NCBI RefSeq assembly: GCF_024345975.1
Contig: NZ_JAGQCD010000001.1
Location: forward strand, 223,980 to 287,979
DNA from: Cyanobium sp. Cruz-8D1
Lineage (GTDB): Bacteria; Cyanobacteriota; Cyanobacteriia; PCC-6307; Cyanobiaceae
Direction: 5' to 3'
DNA: 64,000 nt
Shown here: piece after piece, positions 52,588-61,689 of the stretch
Numbering within the stretch: the stretch's first letter is position 1
Layout: each line of letters begins with the position of its first letter
Made by a program: the position numbers and the translations under genes
Notes under the pieces: model-generated
What the model was told of the DNA's origin: nothing
Database searches by the model: none
Seen by the model: only the letters and a program-made list of their open reading frames with translations

Positions 52588-53449
52588 TCCCTTGGGCTCC
52601 CGGGCAGCATGGGAGCAACGGCTGCTTCTCTGCACGGATCTGGACCGCACCCTTCTCCCCAATGGCGAGGCTCCGGAATCCCCAGGGGCCCGAGAGATGT
52701 TCGCCCGCGTGGTTGGGCAACCGGGCCTTTCTCTGGCCTATGTCAGTGGCCGCCACCTGGCCTTGGTGGAAGAGTCGATTCAGGTGTATGGGCTGCCTCA
52801 GCCTGACTGGATTCTTGCCGATGTCGGCAGCTCCGTCTATCAGCGGGCCAGCCATGGCTGGTCCCTGCTGGCCCCATGGTCACGGCACATCGCCGCCGAT
52901 TGGCAGGGGCTCGCGGCAAAGGATCTGGCCGTTCTTCTCTCTGGACTCCCGGGTTTGAGATTGCAGCCGGACGACAGGCAGAACACCCACAAATTGAGTT
53001 ACTTCGTATCTCTGGGTGTTGATCTGCCCGCCTTGATGCAGGCCATCGAGATACGGCTGGATGAACGGGCTCTTGCGGCCAACCTGGTCCACAGCGTGGA
53101 TGAGCAGGCGGCCGTCGGTCTGCTGGATATCCTGCCGCGGCGGGCCAGCAAGCTGCACGCGATTGAATTCCTCATGCGGAAGCAGGGATTCACCCCTGAT
53201 CAAACGCTGTTTGCCGGCGACAGCGGCAATGATCTTTCGGTGCTCACCAGTTCGCTGCCTGCGGTGCTGGTGGCCAATGCCCATCCATCTGTGGTCGAGC
53301 TGGCTACCGCAGAGGTCAGGCGGAACGGCATGGTGAATCATTTGTATCTTGCCAGAGGCGGGTTTCTGGGCATGAATGGCAATTACAGTGCCGGAATCCT
53401 GGAAGGGATGGGCCACTTTCACGCCGACGCCCTCCGGGTGCTGGGTTGA
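52572..53449 (+). CDS. sppA: sucrose-phosphate phosphatase
   Basis: A 292-residue HAD phosphatase. D23 and D25 lie in CTDLDRTLL (DxDxT, intact here), SGRHLAL holds motif II, and GDSGND motif IV. It removes phosphate from sucrose-6-phosphate. It overlaps the end of spsA by 16 bases, so the synthase and phosphatase are coupled. The separate active phosphatase explains why the synthase's own HAD domain could lose its catalytic Asp. Base composition is close to the genome, unlike spsA and ams. Confidence 0.88.
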
Positions 53450-53454
53450 TCTGA

Positions 53455-54359
53455 TGCTGACGCCTTGTCCGATCACCATTTTCGGAGAAGTCCTTTTTGA
53501 TTGCTTCCCGGACGGTACGGAGGTCCTCGGCGGTGCACCGTTCAATGTGGCCTGGCACCTCAGGGGCTTCGGCCTGGCTCCCATCTTCATCAGCCGAGTG
53601 GGTACGGACCGTCGTGGTGATGCGATTCGATCCGCCATGACGTCCTGGGGGCTGGAACCGTCATTCCTGCAGGTCGATGCCTCCCACCCCACCGGGCGGG
53701 TGGCCGTGACCTTCCAGGCCGACGAACCCAACTACGAGATCGTGCCGGGGAGTGCCTACGACGTCATCCAGTCCGAGGGCTTCCAGCACCTGCCAGCCTC
53801 CGGTCTTCTCTATCACGGCACTCTGGCCCTGCGCCATTCCGCTTCGGCTGCGGCACTGGCGGCCCTCAAGGGCCGGCATCGGGGCCAGATCTTTCTGGAC
53901 GTCAACCTGCGCAGCCCCTGGTGGTCGCCGGAGTCGGTTCTGCCTCTGGTGGAGGACGCTGATCACGTCAAGCTCAACACAGCGGAACTGGCCCTGCTGA
54001 CGTCGGAGGACTTGGCTGCAGTGGATGGCGAGAGCCTGTCGGCGTCGGTGGATCGCTTCGCCCACCGCCACCATCTCGAGACCCTGATCCTCACCCGTGG
54101 TGTCCTGGGAGCTCTGGTCTGGAGCGACGGCAGGATCGTCTCCGTTCGACCCGCCGCCTGTACCCATGTGGTCGACACGGTGGGGGCGGGGGACGGGTTC
54201 GCCGCCGCATTTCTGCTCGGTCTTGGCCAGCAGTGGCCTCTGGAGGAGAGCCTTGAGCATGCCCGTGATTTCGCTGCTGAGCTGGTGTCGCGCAGGGGCG
54301 CCACGATCGACGATGTGAGCGTTTACGAGCAGTTTCTGATGGCTTGGAGCTCAAGCTGA
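53455..54359 (+). CDS. frkA: fructokinase (PfkB family)
   Basis: A 301-residue ribokinase-family sugar kinase (ATG at 53455; a longer frame from 53376 overlaps sppA). FGEVLFDCFPDG and VLGGAPFNVAWHL bind sugar; DTVGAGDGFAAAFLLG holds the catalytic Asp. It phosphorylates fructose released when sucrose is split by the amylosucrase next door. This gene order, spsA-spp-frk-ams, is known from Synechococcus sp. PCC 7002. Confidence 0.9.
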
Positions 54360-54363
54360 CGCG

Positions 54364-56316
54364 ATGTACGAACAAATCTCCCACTCTCTGCTGAATTCGA
54401 TTCTCGACGATCTACGTCCTGAGATTCGGCGTCAGGATCTGCGCCATTTCTACACCAGGCTGGGTGCCAACTTCTACGCCATACATTCCCTGTTCGTCAC
54501 TCTGTACGGCCACCGTGATGACTTCAAGTTCCAGCTTCTGCGCCTGGTCGAGACCATGGCACGTGGCTATATTGATCGATCACGGGAACTCGAGTCTCTT
54601 GATATCCAGAGGGAGGACGACTACAACTGGTTTCTCTCCCAGAAGTGGGTAGGGATGGCTCTGTATTCCAATGGCTTTGCGGAGAATCTGCAAGATCTGG
54701 AAAGCAAGATTGGCTATTTTCAGGAGCTTGGTATCAATATGGTGCATATCCTACCCATTTTGAGGTGTCCAGCAGGTAAAAGTGATGGCGGCTATGCGAT
54801 CAGTGATTTTCGCCAGATTGATGAGAGGGTCGGTACCATCGCCGATCTACGCCACATCGCCAAGGAGTTCAGGAAGCGAGATATCCTGCTGGTCCTTGAT
54901 ATTGTTCTGAACCATACCTCGGATGAGCACGAGTGGGCCAAGCGGGCAATCGCTGGAGAGCAGCACTTTCGTGATTATTACTATGTCTTTGACAGCAGGG
55001 ACATCCCTGACGTCTTTGAGCAGAGCATGCCCGAAGTCTTCCCGGAGTCCGACCCGGGCAACTTCACTTGGAATGAGGCGATGGGGCAGTGGGTCATGAC
55101 GGTGTTTCATGACTACCAGTGGGATCTGAACTACTCCAATCCGGCTGTTTTCATTGAAATGTTGGATGTGCTGTTGTTCTGGGCCAACCAGGGAGTGGAT
55201 GTTCTGCGTCTCGACGCCGTTGCCTTTCTCTGGAAAAAGCTTGGTACCACCTGTCAGAACGAACGTAAGGCCCATCTGATCCTGCAACTGATGAAGGACT
55301 GCTGCCAGGTGACGGCGCCCGGTGTGCTGTTCATTGCTGAGGCCATCGTGGCGCCCACCGAGATCACCAAATACTTCGGCGAAGATGCGATCGTGGCCAA
55401 GGAGTGTGAGATCGCCTATAATGCCACCTTGATGGCCTTGCTGTGGGACAGCATGGCCACCCGAAACACTAAGCTGTTGTCGCAGGGTCTCAAGAGTCTG
55501 CCGAACAAGCTTGAGCGTGCCACCTGGCTCAATTACGTTCGTTGTCACGATGATATCGGCTTCGGCTTCGATGACCAGGACATCGACCAGGCGGGCTACG
55601 AACCCCGGGCCCACCGTCGCTTCCTGATCGATTACTTCAAGGGTGATTTCGATGCGATTCCCCGGGGCCTTGCTTTCATGCCCAACGACACCACCGGGGA
55701 CGCGCGGATCTGTGGGTCGCTCGCTTCCCTGGTCGGCCTGGAGTCGGCGCTGGAGTCGAAGGATCAAAAGCTGATCGACACGGCCATCAGCCGCATCCTG
55801 CTGATGCATGGCATCATCCTTTCCTTCGGTGGTATCCCACTCATTTACAACGGTGACGCCCTGGGCGTCTTGAACGACTACAGTTTTTATGACGATCCCA
55901 GTAAATGTAACGACAGCCGCTGGGTGCACCGTCCGAAGATCAACTGGGCCAAGGCAGAGCTCAGAAGGAAGCAGGGAACGGTGGAGTTTTCCATCTTCTC
56001 GGCCATGAAGAAGATGATCGCCATCCGCAAGGAAATCTCTGCCTTTGCTGATTTCAACAATCGTGAGATTCTGCATCTCGACAATCAGCACCTTCTGGCT
56101 TTCGTGCGCTTCAATCACCTGCGGCCCTCGGAGCTGGTCCTGGTGGTGGCCAACTTCAACAACCTGCCGCAGTTCTTCGACCTCGACAGCCTGGTGCCCT
56201 CGGTGTTCAGCAGCCACGACCGTCTGAGTGATCTCCATTCGGGACGCCGCCCGTCCCAGTCCTCCAGCCGCATCGTGCTGCAGGCTTACCAGTTCTATTG
56301 GCTGACCAAAACCTGA
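54364..56316 (+). CDS. ams: amylosucrase (GH13)
   Basis: A 650-residue GH13 enzyme, full length for amylosucrase. The nucleophile Asp is in GVDVLRLDAVAFLW (about residue 285), the acid Glu in LFIAEAIVAP (about 325) and the third Asp in VRCHDDIGFGF (about 395). It splits sucrose and transfers glucose to alpha-glucan, or degrades sucrose. Start is four bases after frkA. GC content is low (for example 45% in 54721-54780), similar to spsA and unlike the two genes between. Confidence 0.92.
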   Translation: MYEQISHSLLNSILDDLRPEIRRQDLRHFYTRLGANFYAIHSLFVTLYGHRDDFKFQLLRLVETMARGYIDRSRELESLDIQREDDYNWFLSQKWVGMALYSNGFAENLQDLESKIGYFQELGINMVHILPILRCPAGKSDGGYAISDFRQIDERVGTIADLRHIAKEFRKRDILLVLDIVLNHTSDEHEWAKRAIAGEQHFRDYYYVFDSRDIPDVFEQSMPEVFPESDPGNFTWNEAMGQWVMTVFHDYQWDLNYSNPAVFIEMLDVLLFWANQGVDVLRLDAVAFLWKKLGTTCQNERKAHLILQLMKDCCQVTAPGVLFIAEAIVAPTEITKYFGEDAIVAKECEIAYNATLMALLWDSMATRNTKLLSQGLKSLPNKLERATWLNYVRCHDDIGFGFDDQDIDQAGYEPRAHRRFLIDYFKGDFDAIPRGLAFMPNDTTGDARICGSLASLVGLESALESKDQKLIDTAISRILLMHGIILSFGGIPLIYNGDALGVLNDYSFYDDPSKCNDSRWVHRPKINWAKAELRRKQGTVEFSIFSAMKKMIAIRKEISAFADFNNREILHLDNQHLLAFVRFNHLRPSELVLVVANFNNLPQFFDLDSLVPSVFSSHDRLSDLHSGRRPSQSSSRIVLQAYQFYWLTKT

Positions 56317-56356
56317 GCCTCGGCAGCTCTTCGCCCTCTTGCTGGCTCCACTGCCC

Positions 56357-57295
56357 ATGCGCGTCGTCACCCCCGTTCTGCTGGCCCTCCTGCTGGCCTC
56401 CGCCGCCGTGGCCGTGACGACGGTGACGGAGGAGCAGGCCCCGGGTGCCCGTGCCCCTGCGGCCCCGGCGAGGACACCACCAGCGGTGCCCCGTGCCTAC
56501 CCCCGCCTGCCGCAGGATCCTGCCGCCATTGCCGCCGAGCTGGCAGCCCTGGAGCCGGCCCTGCGTTCGCCGGCCACATCGCCGGATCAGCTGCCCGAAC
56601 TGGCCCACCGCCAGCAGGTGATCTATCGCCGGCTCGCCACCGATCCGGCTCTGGCCGCCCGGGTGCGTGGGGTCCTCCCCGTCCGTTGGCAGGGCGTCCT
56701 TGACCGTCACCTGGCGGCCCGCCGCGAGTTCCTGGCCATGCATCGGGGGGGACCGCGTCCGGCCATCGTTCCCGCCTGGCGGATCATCCCACCGGAGCCT
56801 GCCGCCAACCTGCTGCGCTACTACCGCGAGGCGTCGGCGGCCACCGGCATCCCCTGGGAGGTCCTGGCCGCGGTGAATCTGGTGGAAACGGGCATGGGCC
56901 GCATCGATGGCGTCTCCGTCGCCGATGCCAGGGGACCGATGCAGTTTCTGCCCAGCACCTGGGCCGAGCGGGGCATCGGCAAGGGGGACATTCGTGATCC
57001 AGAGGATGCAATCCATGCCGCTGCCCGTTATCTGGTGCGTCGGGGTGGCCTGAAGGACATCCGCAAGGGGCTCTGGGGATACAACAACAGCAACCGCTAT
57101 GGGCGGGCTGTTCTGCACTACGCGGAGCTGCTTCGCCTGGATCCCCAGGCGTTCAACGGGTTCTACCACTGGGAGATCCACTACACCTCCGCCGCCGGCG
57201 ACCTCTGGTTGCCGGTGGGATACAACCAGCCCCGACCCCTGCCCGTCACCACCTACCTGGAACGCTTCCCCGCCTCGGCCCCTCCCGACCGCTGA
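56357..57295 (+). CDS. lytic transglycosylase (SLT domain)
   Basis: A 312-residue exported protein. A signal peptide (about 1-22) and an Ala/Pro-rich linker precede a soluble lytic transglycosylase domain (about 170-275): IPWEVLAAVNLVETGMGRID with the catalytic Glu, ADARGPMQFLPSTWA and YNNSNRYGRAVLHYAE. It cleaves peptidoglycan. The ATG at 56357 is used; a TTG lies at 56339. It lies after the amylosucrase gene but is probably a separate function. Confidence 0.9.
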   Translation: MRVVTPVLLALLLASAAVAVTTVTEEQAPGARAPAAPARTPPAVPRAYPRLPQDPAAIAAELAALEPALRSPATSPDQLPELAHRQQVIYRRLATDPALAARVRGVLPVRWQGVLDRHLAARREFLAMHRGGPRPAIVPAWRIIPPEPAANLLRYYREASAATGIPWEVLAAVNLVETGMGRIDGVSVADARGPMQFLPSTWAERGIGKGDIRDPEDAIHAAARYLVRRGGLKDIRKGLWGYNNSNRYGRAVLHYAELLRLDPQAFNGFYHWEIHYTSAAGDLWLPVGYNQPRPLPVTTYLERFPASAPPDR

Positions 57296-57332
57296 AGCCC
57301 CCTGCCAGCATGGAAGGCCCTTTCGGCTCTGG

Positions 57333-57959
57333 ATGACCCAGTTGCAAGCGATCAACATCGCCAAGGTGACCACCATGGCGGCGCTGCTGATCCCGGCCCT
57401 GCTCCTGGGGCTGGATTCACCGCGGGTGGTGATCTACCTCTCCCTGCATCTCAGCTACTGCCTCTGGTGGCTGCTTGAGGAGGTTCTGTTCCCCTGGCGT
57501 TCCCGTCAGCTCTTCACCGCGGTGCTCCAGCCGCTGCAGACCGCCCTGGTGGTGCTGTACGTCGGGGTGTTCTATGCCCTGCCGGGTTGGCTCGCCATGG
57601 CCAATGACCAGCCCCTGCAGCCGCTGACGATCGCCCTGGGTCTGACCTTCTACATCTTTGGATCGCTGCTGAATACGGCGGCTGACGTCCAGAAGGGAAC
57701 CGCCAAGGAGCTAGGGGCCACCCTGGTCGCCGATGGGGCCTGGCGCCGGGTCCGCCATGTCAACTACCTGGGCGACCTTTTGCGCTATAGCAGCTTCGCG
57801 GTGATCGCCGGTTCGCTGTGGGCCTGGTTCTTGCCCGCTTCGGTGCTGGCGCTTTATCTGCCCCGCATGATCCAGAAGGAAGCTTCGATGGCCGAGCGCT
57901 ATGCCGGTTTCGAGGCCTATCGCCAGAGCAGCTGGTGGCTGCTGCCGGGCCTGCTGTAA
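57333..57959 (+). CDS. membrane protein of the isoprenylcysteine methyltransferase-like type
   Basis: A 208-residue membrane protein with about five helices. The C-terminal region GAWRRVRHVNYLGDLLRYSSF and RMIQKEASMAERYAGFEAYR matches the SAM-binding end of ICMT / DUF1295-like proteins. Possible methyltransferase or reductase; substrate unknown. Convergent with a J-domain gene five bases from its stop. Confidence 0.7.
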   Translation: MTQLQAINIAKVTTMAALLIPALLLGLDSPRVVIYLSLHLSYCLWWLLEEVLFPWRSRQLFTAVLQPLQTALVVLYVGVFYALPGWLAMANDQPLQPLTIALGLTFYIFGSLLNTAADVQKGTAKELGATLVADGAWRRVRHVNYLGDLLRYSSFAVIAGSLWAWFLPASVLALYLPRMIQKEASMAERYAGFEAYRQSSWWLLPGLL

Positions 57960-57964
57960 GGGCC

Positions 57965-58369
57965 TCAGCCGAGACCCCTGCCGAGCAGCACATCACGGGC
58001 CCCATTAACGGCCTGCATCGTGTCGTGGCGTCCGCCACGGTCGGGGTGATGCTCACCGGCGGCCCGCTTCCAGGCCAGGGTCACATCCGATTCCCGCAGG
58101 CGACCCGCCAAGGCCAAGCCCAGTCTGGAGCGAGCTTCAATCGCCTCAAGACTGGGGCTGCGGCCGAGAGGACCGTGGTCGGCGGCGGAGAGGCCCGTGC
58201 CCTTCTTGCGCCGCCCCTTGGTTCCAGCAGGTTTGCCTTTGGCACCGGAGCGGGACTTGGCAAAGCCCTTGGCCGGGGGCTCCTGCTCGCCTTCGCCTGC
58301 GGCGCTGCTGGCCTGGGAAGGGCGAAGCGACACCAGGGAAACGGGTCGGTCGAGCAGCGTGCGAGCCAT
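57965..58369 (-). CDS. J-domain-like small protein
   Basis: A 134-residue protein. The first ~75 residues are Lys/Gly-rich and disordered; the C-terminus carries WKRAAGEHHPDRGGRHDTMQ with the HPD motif of DnaJ J-domains and a following helix. It may stimulate an Hsp70. A disordered N-domain with a C-terminal J-domain is the reverse of classical DnaJ. Confidence 0.75.
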   Translation of the reverse strand: MARTLLDRPVSLVSLRPSQASSAAGEGEQEPPAKGFAKSRSGAKGKPAGTKGRRKKGTGLSAADHGPLGRSPSLEAIEARSRLGLALAGRLRESDVTLAWKRAAGEHHPDRGGRHDTMQAVNGARDVLLGRGLG

Positions 58370-58415
58370 GGGTTCAGATGCCAGCTCGGCCAGTTCGTTC
58401 GTTGATGGTTCGGAT

Positions 58416-58670
58416 TCAGACCGAGGCGTCGAGGGTGGCGTCGAGGGCGGGGGCCAGATCGATGCTCAGTTCGGCAAGAAGATCGGCAGCCAGGAGATCG
58501 GTGGTCTGCCCATCCATGGCCAGTGGATCGCTGGATTCAGCGCTGATCTGGGCAAGCTCAGGAGCCACCATGGCTTCAGGTGCCTGGCCACGACCACCTG
58601 CCATTGCCGGGGCGATACAGGTCAGGACCAGACCCACCATCAGGGCAAAAAGGAAGGAGAGGGCTCGCAT
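58416..58670 (-). CDS. small exported protein
   Basis: An 84-residue protein with a clear signal peptide (LFALMVGLVLTCIAPAMA, about residues 7-24). The mature part is acidic, with LLAADLLAELSIDLAP, and has no cysteine. Unknown. Stop lies 46 bases upstream of the J-domain gene start on the same strand. Confidence 0.55.
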   Translation of the reverse strand: MRALSFLFALMVGLVLTCIAPAMAGGRGQAPEAMVAPELAQISAESSDPLAMDGQTTDLLAADLLAELSIDLAPALDATLDASV

Positions 58671-58856
58671 CGGCCGCAGGAAGCAAATCCACTCCGTCCT
58701 AACACCGCTGTGGTCGATCGCGCTGCTGCTGCGTCATCGGGTCATGGAGACAGAATCCAATGATGATTTCCTTGCACTGGTTCTGATCCTCGCCAAGTGT
58801 TTCCAGGACGGCGATCGGGAAAGCTGCTGTTGGATCCCCTGCACCCTGCAACGGCC

Positions 58857-59564
58857 ATGACAGAGCCCTCCCGTGATCCCCTGGATGAGGCCATCGCCTC
58901 CCGCCGGTCCCAGGATCCCCTGGTCGGGGCAAAAATCGGAGCTGAAGAGATCAGCCGCCGGCTCCTGCAGGTCATGGCGACGGACAGGGGTGTCCACATC
59001 GAATCGCTCCTGGCGGTGTGCGGTGCCCTGGCGGGCTACGCCTGGCAGGCCAGTCTGAGGGCGCGAGCCCAGGCGGACGGCCAGACGCCGCCGCCGGGAC
59101 TGCATGTGGTCGGCACCCGGAACGGCAACTCCTTTCTCGTTGGCGAAGACCTGGCCCAGGGGTTGCTCCAAGACCGCTACTCCACCTGGGGCTTGGCCGC
59201 CGCCGCCGCCCAGCAGGCGGGTTGTACGGCCCTGCCAGATCCGATGCAGTTGTGGCGTCATGGGATGGACAGCCTCGGCCAGGAGCTGTTCGGTGTTCCG
59301 CAGGTTCCCATCCGGCACCAGCCTTCACCGGAGTCGTTGCAATCGCTGCCAAGCCTGTGGCCGGCGCTCTTGCCGTTGGTGCTGCGGTTCTGCCCTGACC
59401 CGGCGGAATGGCCGATCCTGTACGGCCTGCTGGCCCAGAAGGCCATCACCATGGGCCGGGAGGTGCTCGATCCCTGCCTGGCCCTGCGGATCGTGATGGA
59501 CACCGCCATCGCCAACGCCATGGTGATCGTGCCGGAGAGCCAGGAGACTCCCCCCGGGAGCTGA
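58857..59564 (+). CDS. conserved hypothetical protein
   Basis: A 235-residue soluble, Leu/Ala-rich helical protein. The part around residues 70-130 (LHVVGTRNGNSFLVGEDLAQ) and the WRHGMDSLGQELF stretch suggest a conserved cyanobacterial family I cannot name. The ATG at 58857 is chosen over a longer frame at 58797. It precedes an M23-like gene by 82 bases. Confidence 0.6.
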   Translation: MTEPSRDPLDEAIASRRSQDPLVGAKIGAEEISRRLLQVMATDRGVHIESLLAVCGALAGYAWQASLRARAQADGQTPPPGLHVVGTRNGNSFLVGEDLAQGLLQDRYSTWGLAAAAAQQAGCTALPDPMQLWRHGMDSLGQELFGVPQVPIRHQPSPESLQSLPSLWPALLPLVLRFCPDPAEWPILYGLLAQKAITMGREVLDPCLALRIVMDTAIANAMVIVPESQETPPGS

Positions 59565-59646
59565 GTTGTCGTCCACCGGCGCCGTCGCCTTGGCAGCAGC
59601 GCCCAGGGGCGTTACGAAGGCCTGCATGGTCCCATGCAACAGGCGG

Positions 59647-60297
59647 ATGACCTCCCGGTTTCGACGCTTTCTGACCGCAATGGCGCTGCCTTGGCTGGTG
59701 CTGCTGCCCCTGCCCCTGCTGGCCACAGGGGAGCTCCCGCCTCGGCCGACGGAGGTTCCCCTGGAGGTGCCGGTGGGGGATCTTGGACAGAACGACCGCC
59801 TGCCGGAGTCGCTGCGCCGCCGCTACCGGCTGGCCGCGGCCGGGGCCCTGGGTTATCCCTTGGGGCAGCGGCCCACGGAACAGGCCTCCTTCGGGTGGCG
59901 GCTGGCTGACTCCCGCAACGGCTGGCGTCTGCACACGGGCCTTGGTCTGATCGTTCCGGAGGGCACGCCCGTGTTCTCCGTGCTGCCGGGCACCGTGCGC
60001 CTGGTGGATGAGGTGGGTGGCTATGGGCTGCTCGTCGTGGTCGACCACGGCCTGGGGTGGCAGAGCCTCTACGCCCATCTGCTGGATGTGGCGGTGCTGC
60101 CGGGCGAGAGCCTGGCTGCGGGTCAGAGCCTCGGTCGAGTCGGCAGCAGCGGATCGGCCAGCACGGCCCACCTGCATTTCGAGTGGCGCCAGCGGCGCCA
60201 GGGGCGATTGGTGGCGGTGGACCCTTCGCCCTTGCTGCAGCCGCTCGGTACCGGCCGCTCGGTGGCGGGACGGTCGCCCTTGCCGCCGCTCCCCTGA
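59647..60297 (+). CDS. M23/LytM-fold exported protein, catalytic Asp missing
   Basis: A 216-residue exported protein with a signal segment (about 10-27) and a LytM domain from about residue 80. The second motif HLHFEW and SLYAHL are present, but the first zinc motif reads LHTGLGL where peptidases have HxGxD; the Asp is replaced by Gly. This suggests an inactive regulator, as EnvC-type LytM proteins are for amidases. The frame opens at 59566; the ATG at 59647 places the signal peptide at the N-terminus. Confidence 0.78.
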   Translation: MTSRFRRFLTAMALPWLVLLPLPLLATGELPPRPTEVPLEVPVGDLGQNDRLPESLRRRYRLAAAGALGYPLGQRPTEQASFGWRLADSRNGWRLHTGLGLIVPEGTPVFSVLPGTVRLVDEVGGYGLLVVVDHGLGWQSLYAHLLDVAVLPGESLAAGQSLGRVGSSGSASTAHLHFEWRQRRQGRLVAVDPSPLLQPLGTGRSVAGRSPLPPLP

Positions 60298-60340
60298 GCC
60301 ACCGGGCAAGCCCAAGCTCCAGCGGGGCCCGCCCCATGGT

Positions 60341-60775
60341 TCAGGGCCGGTCCGGATCCAGCGGCAGTCCCTTCAGGGCCAGGGCCAGGCGCCGTGCCCC
60401 CAGCAGCAGGGGGTAGAGCCGTGCGCTGCGGGATGGCCCGTCGAACAGAGGAACCAGCAAGCGCAGCAAGGGATCGCTGGGACGCATCAGCGCGCACAGG
60501 TGCCGCAGCGCCTCGGCTCCGTGCCAGGCCCGCTCTCCCTGCAGCAGAACCGCCCCATCAGCCAGCGGCAGGCCCCGCTTCTGCAAATCCCGCCGCAGTT
60601 CCGTATCGGCCCGTCCATCAATGATGCGCAGGTTGGCAATCCCGCTGCGCAATTCACTGCTCAAGGCGAAATGGCGGCAGAACGGGCAGCCGCCGTCGTA
60701 GACGAGCAGCAGCGGTTGGTGATCCGGATCGACCGATTGGGCGGAGGGCCCGCTCAGGGCAGATGGGGTGGGCAC
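60341..60775 (-). CDS. DCC-family thiol-disulfide oxidoreductase (DUF393)
   Basis: A 144-residue protein (GTG start) with YDGGCPFCRHFA, the DxxCxxC mark of the DCC family, then a thioredoxin-like fold (LRIIDGR) and GAVLLQGERAWHGAEAL. Probable redox protein, function unproven. Its stop converges with the M23-like gene 43 bases away. Confidence 0.88.
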   Translation of the reverse strand: MPTPSALSGPSAQSVDPDHQPLLLVYDGGCPFCRHFALSSELRSGIANLRIIDGRADTELRRDLQKRGLPLADGAVLLQGERAWHGAEALRHLCALMRPSDPLLRLLVPLFDGPSRSARLYPLLLGARRLALALKGLPLDPDRP

Positions 60776-60961
60776 AGGAGAAAGCCGGGGAGTTGGGTGC
60801 GTTCAGCCACGCTTCGATTCTGCTGGCGGTGGAGGTTCCATGGCGTGGGGTGCCCGCGGCTGCATTTCCGAAGGTCCTGACACGCCACGGGATTCTGTGG
60901 TCCTCGGCACCATCGGATTGCCAAGAACCGCTAGATCTTCTGCCATTGGATGAGGGTAAAA

Positions 60962-61264
60962 ATGCTTACACCCAGCACCCGTCTGCGGCTCCAGGACATC
61001 ATCGGCAGAATTGCCGATTCCCAGTCAATCAGTCTCAATGAGCGCATCTATGTTCAGAAATTTGCCGACCGTGATGCCAGCGTCTGGAGCTGGCTGCGGC
61101 GGGCTCAGCGGCAGCAGCGGCGGGGTGAACCCGAAACGGACCTTGAGCGCTTCATGGTGCAGATGGATCTGGGGGAACCCAGGGACCCCAAGGGCTTCGA
61201 TCCTGGCCGTGAGGATCTGGGCGATTGGTTCTCCGGAGCGCCGAGCTGGCTGAAGCGCAGCTGA
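60962..61264 (+). CDS. conserved cyanobacterial hypothetical protein
   Basis: A 100-residue protein. LQDIIGRIADSQSISLNERI and LRRAQRQQRRGEPETDLERF are helical; DWFSGAPSWLKRS ends it. The ATG at 60962 has a GAGG about eight bases upstream; an ATG at 60950 would add four residues. Unknown function. Confidence 0.65.
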   Translation: MLTPSTRLRLQDIIGRIADSQSISLNERIYVQKFADRDASVWSWLRRAQRQQRRGEPETDLERFMVQMDLGEPRDPKGFDPGREDLGDWFSGAPSWLKRS

Positions 61265-61350
61265 GTCGCTCCAGGCGCGGTACAAACACTCATTGCCCGG
61301 CCTTCGTCGCATCGGTAACTGACAAACGGCAAGGTCCGTGTGTGGATGTC

Positions 61351-61689
61351 ATGGACAGGATGGAGGGTGCCATGAACGCTGTACTTTGTAGCTACCGCAA
61401 CTGTACAGAACGCATGCGGATCATCCGCTGCTGTGGGCCGGGTGATTTCTTCCTGGAACGGGTTGTTTTCCCGTTTGAGGTGCTCACCTTTCACTGTCCT
61501 CCAGCCAGTGATGTCGAGGTCTGGGCAAGGGATTCAGAGGGCGTCGTCCTCATCGAACAACTGCCTGCAGATGCCATGGCGATGCAGCAGGATGGGGTGT
61601 CGCTCCGTCCGGAATGGTTGCCCCAGGTCCCGAGCCGAGCGGTGGGGGTCAAGGGGAACGCCAGCTCCGTGTGCCTGCTGCCCCGCTGA
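61351..61689 (+). CDS. DUF1830 family protein
   Basis: A 112-residue protein. CSYRNCTERMRIIRCCGPGD, FFLERVVFPFEVLTFHCPP and VEVWARDSEGV match the DUF1830 beta-rich cyanobacterial family. Function unknown. Internal ATGs at 61360 and 61372 are alternatives. Overlaps the start region of the deacetylase-like gene. Confidence 0.8.
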   Translation: MDRMEGAMNAVLCSYRNCTERMRIIRCCGPGDFFLERVVFPFEVLTFHCPPASDVEVWARDSEGVVLIEQLPADAMAMQQDGVSLRPEWLPQVPSRAVGVKGNASSVCLLPR

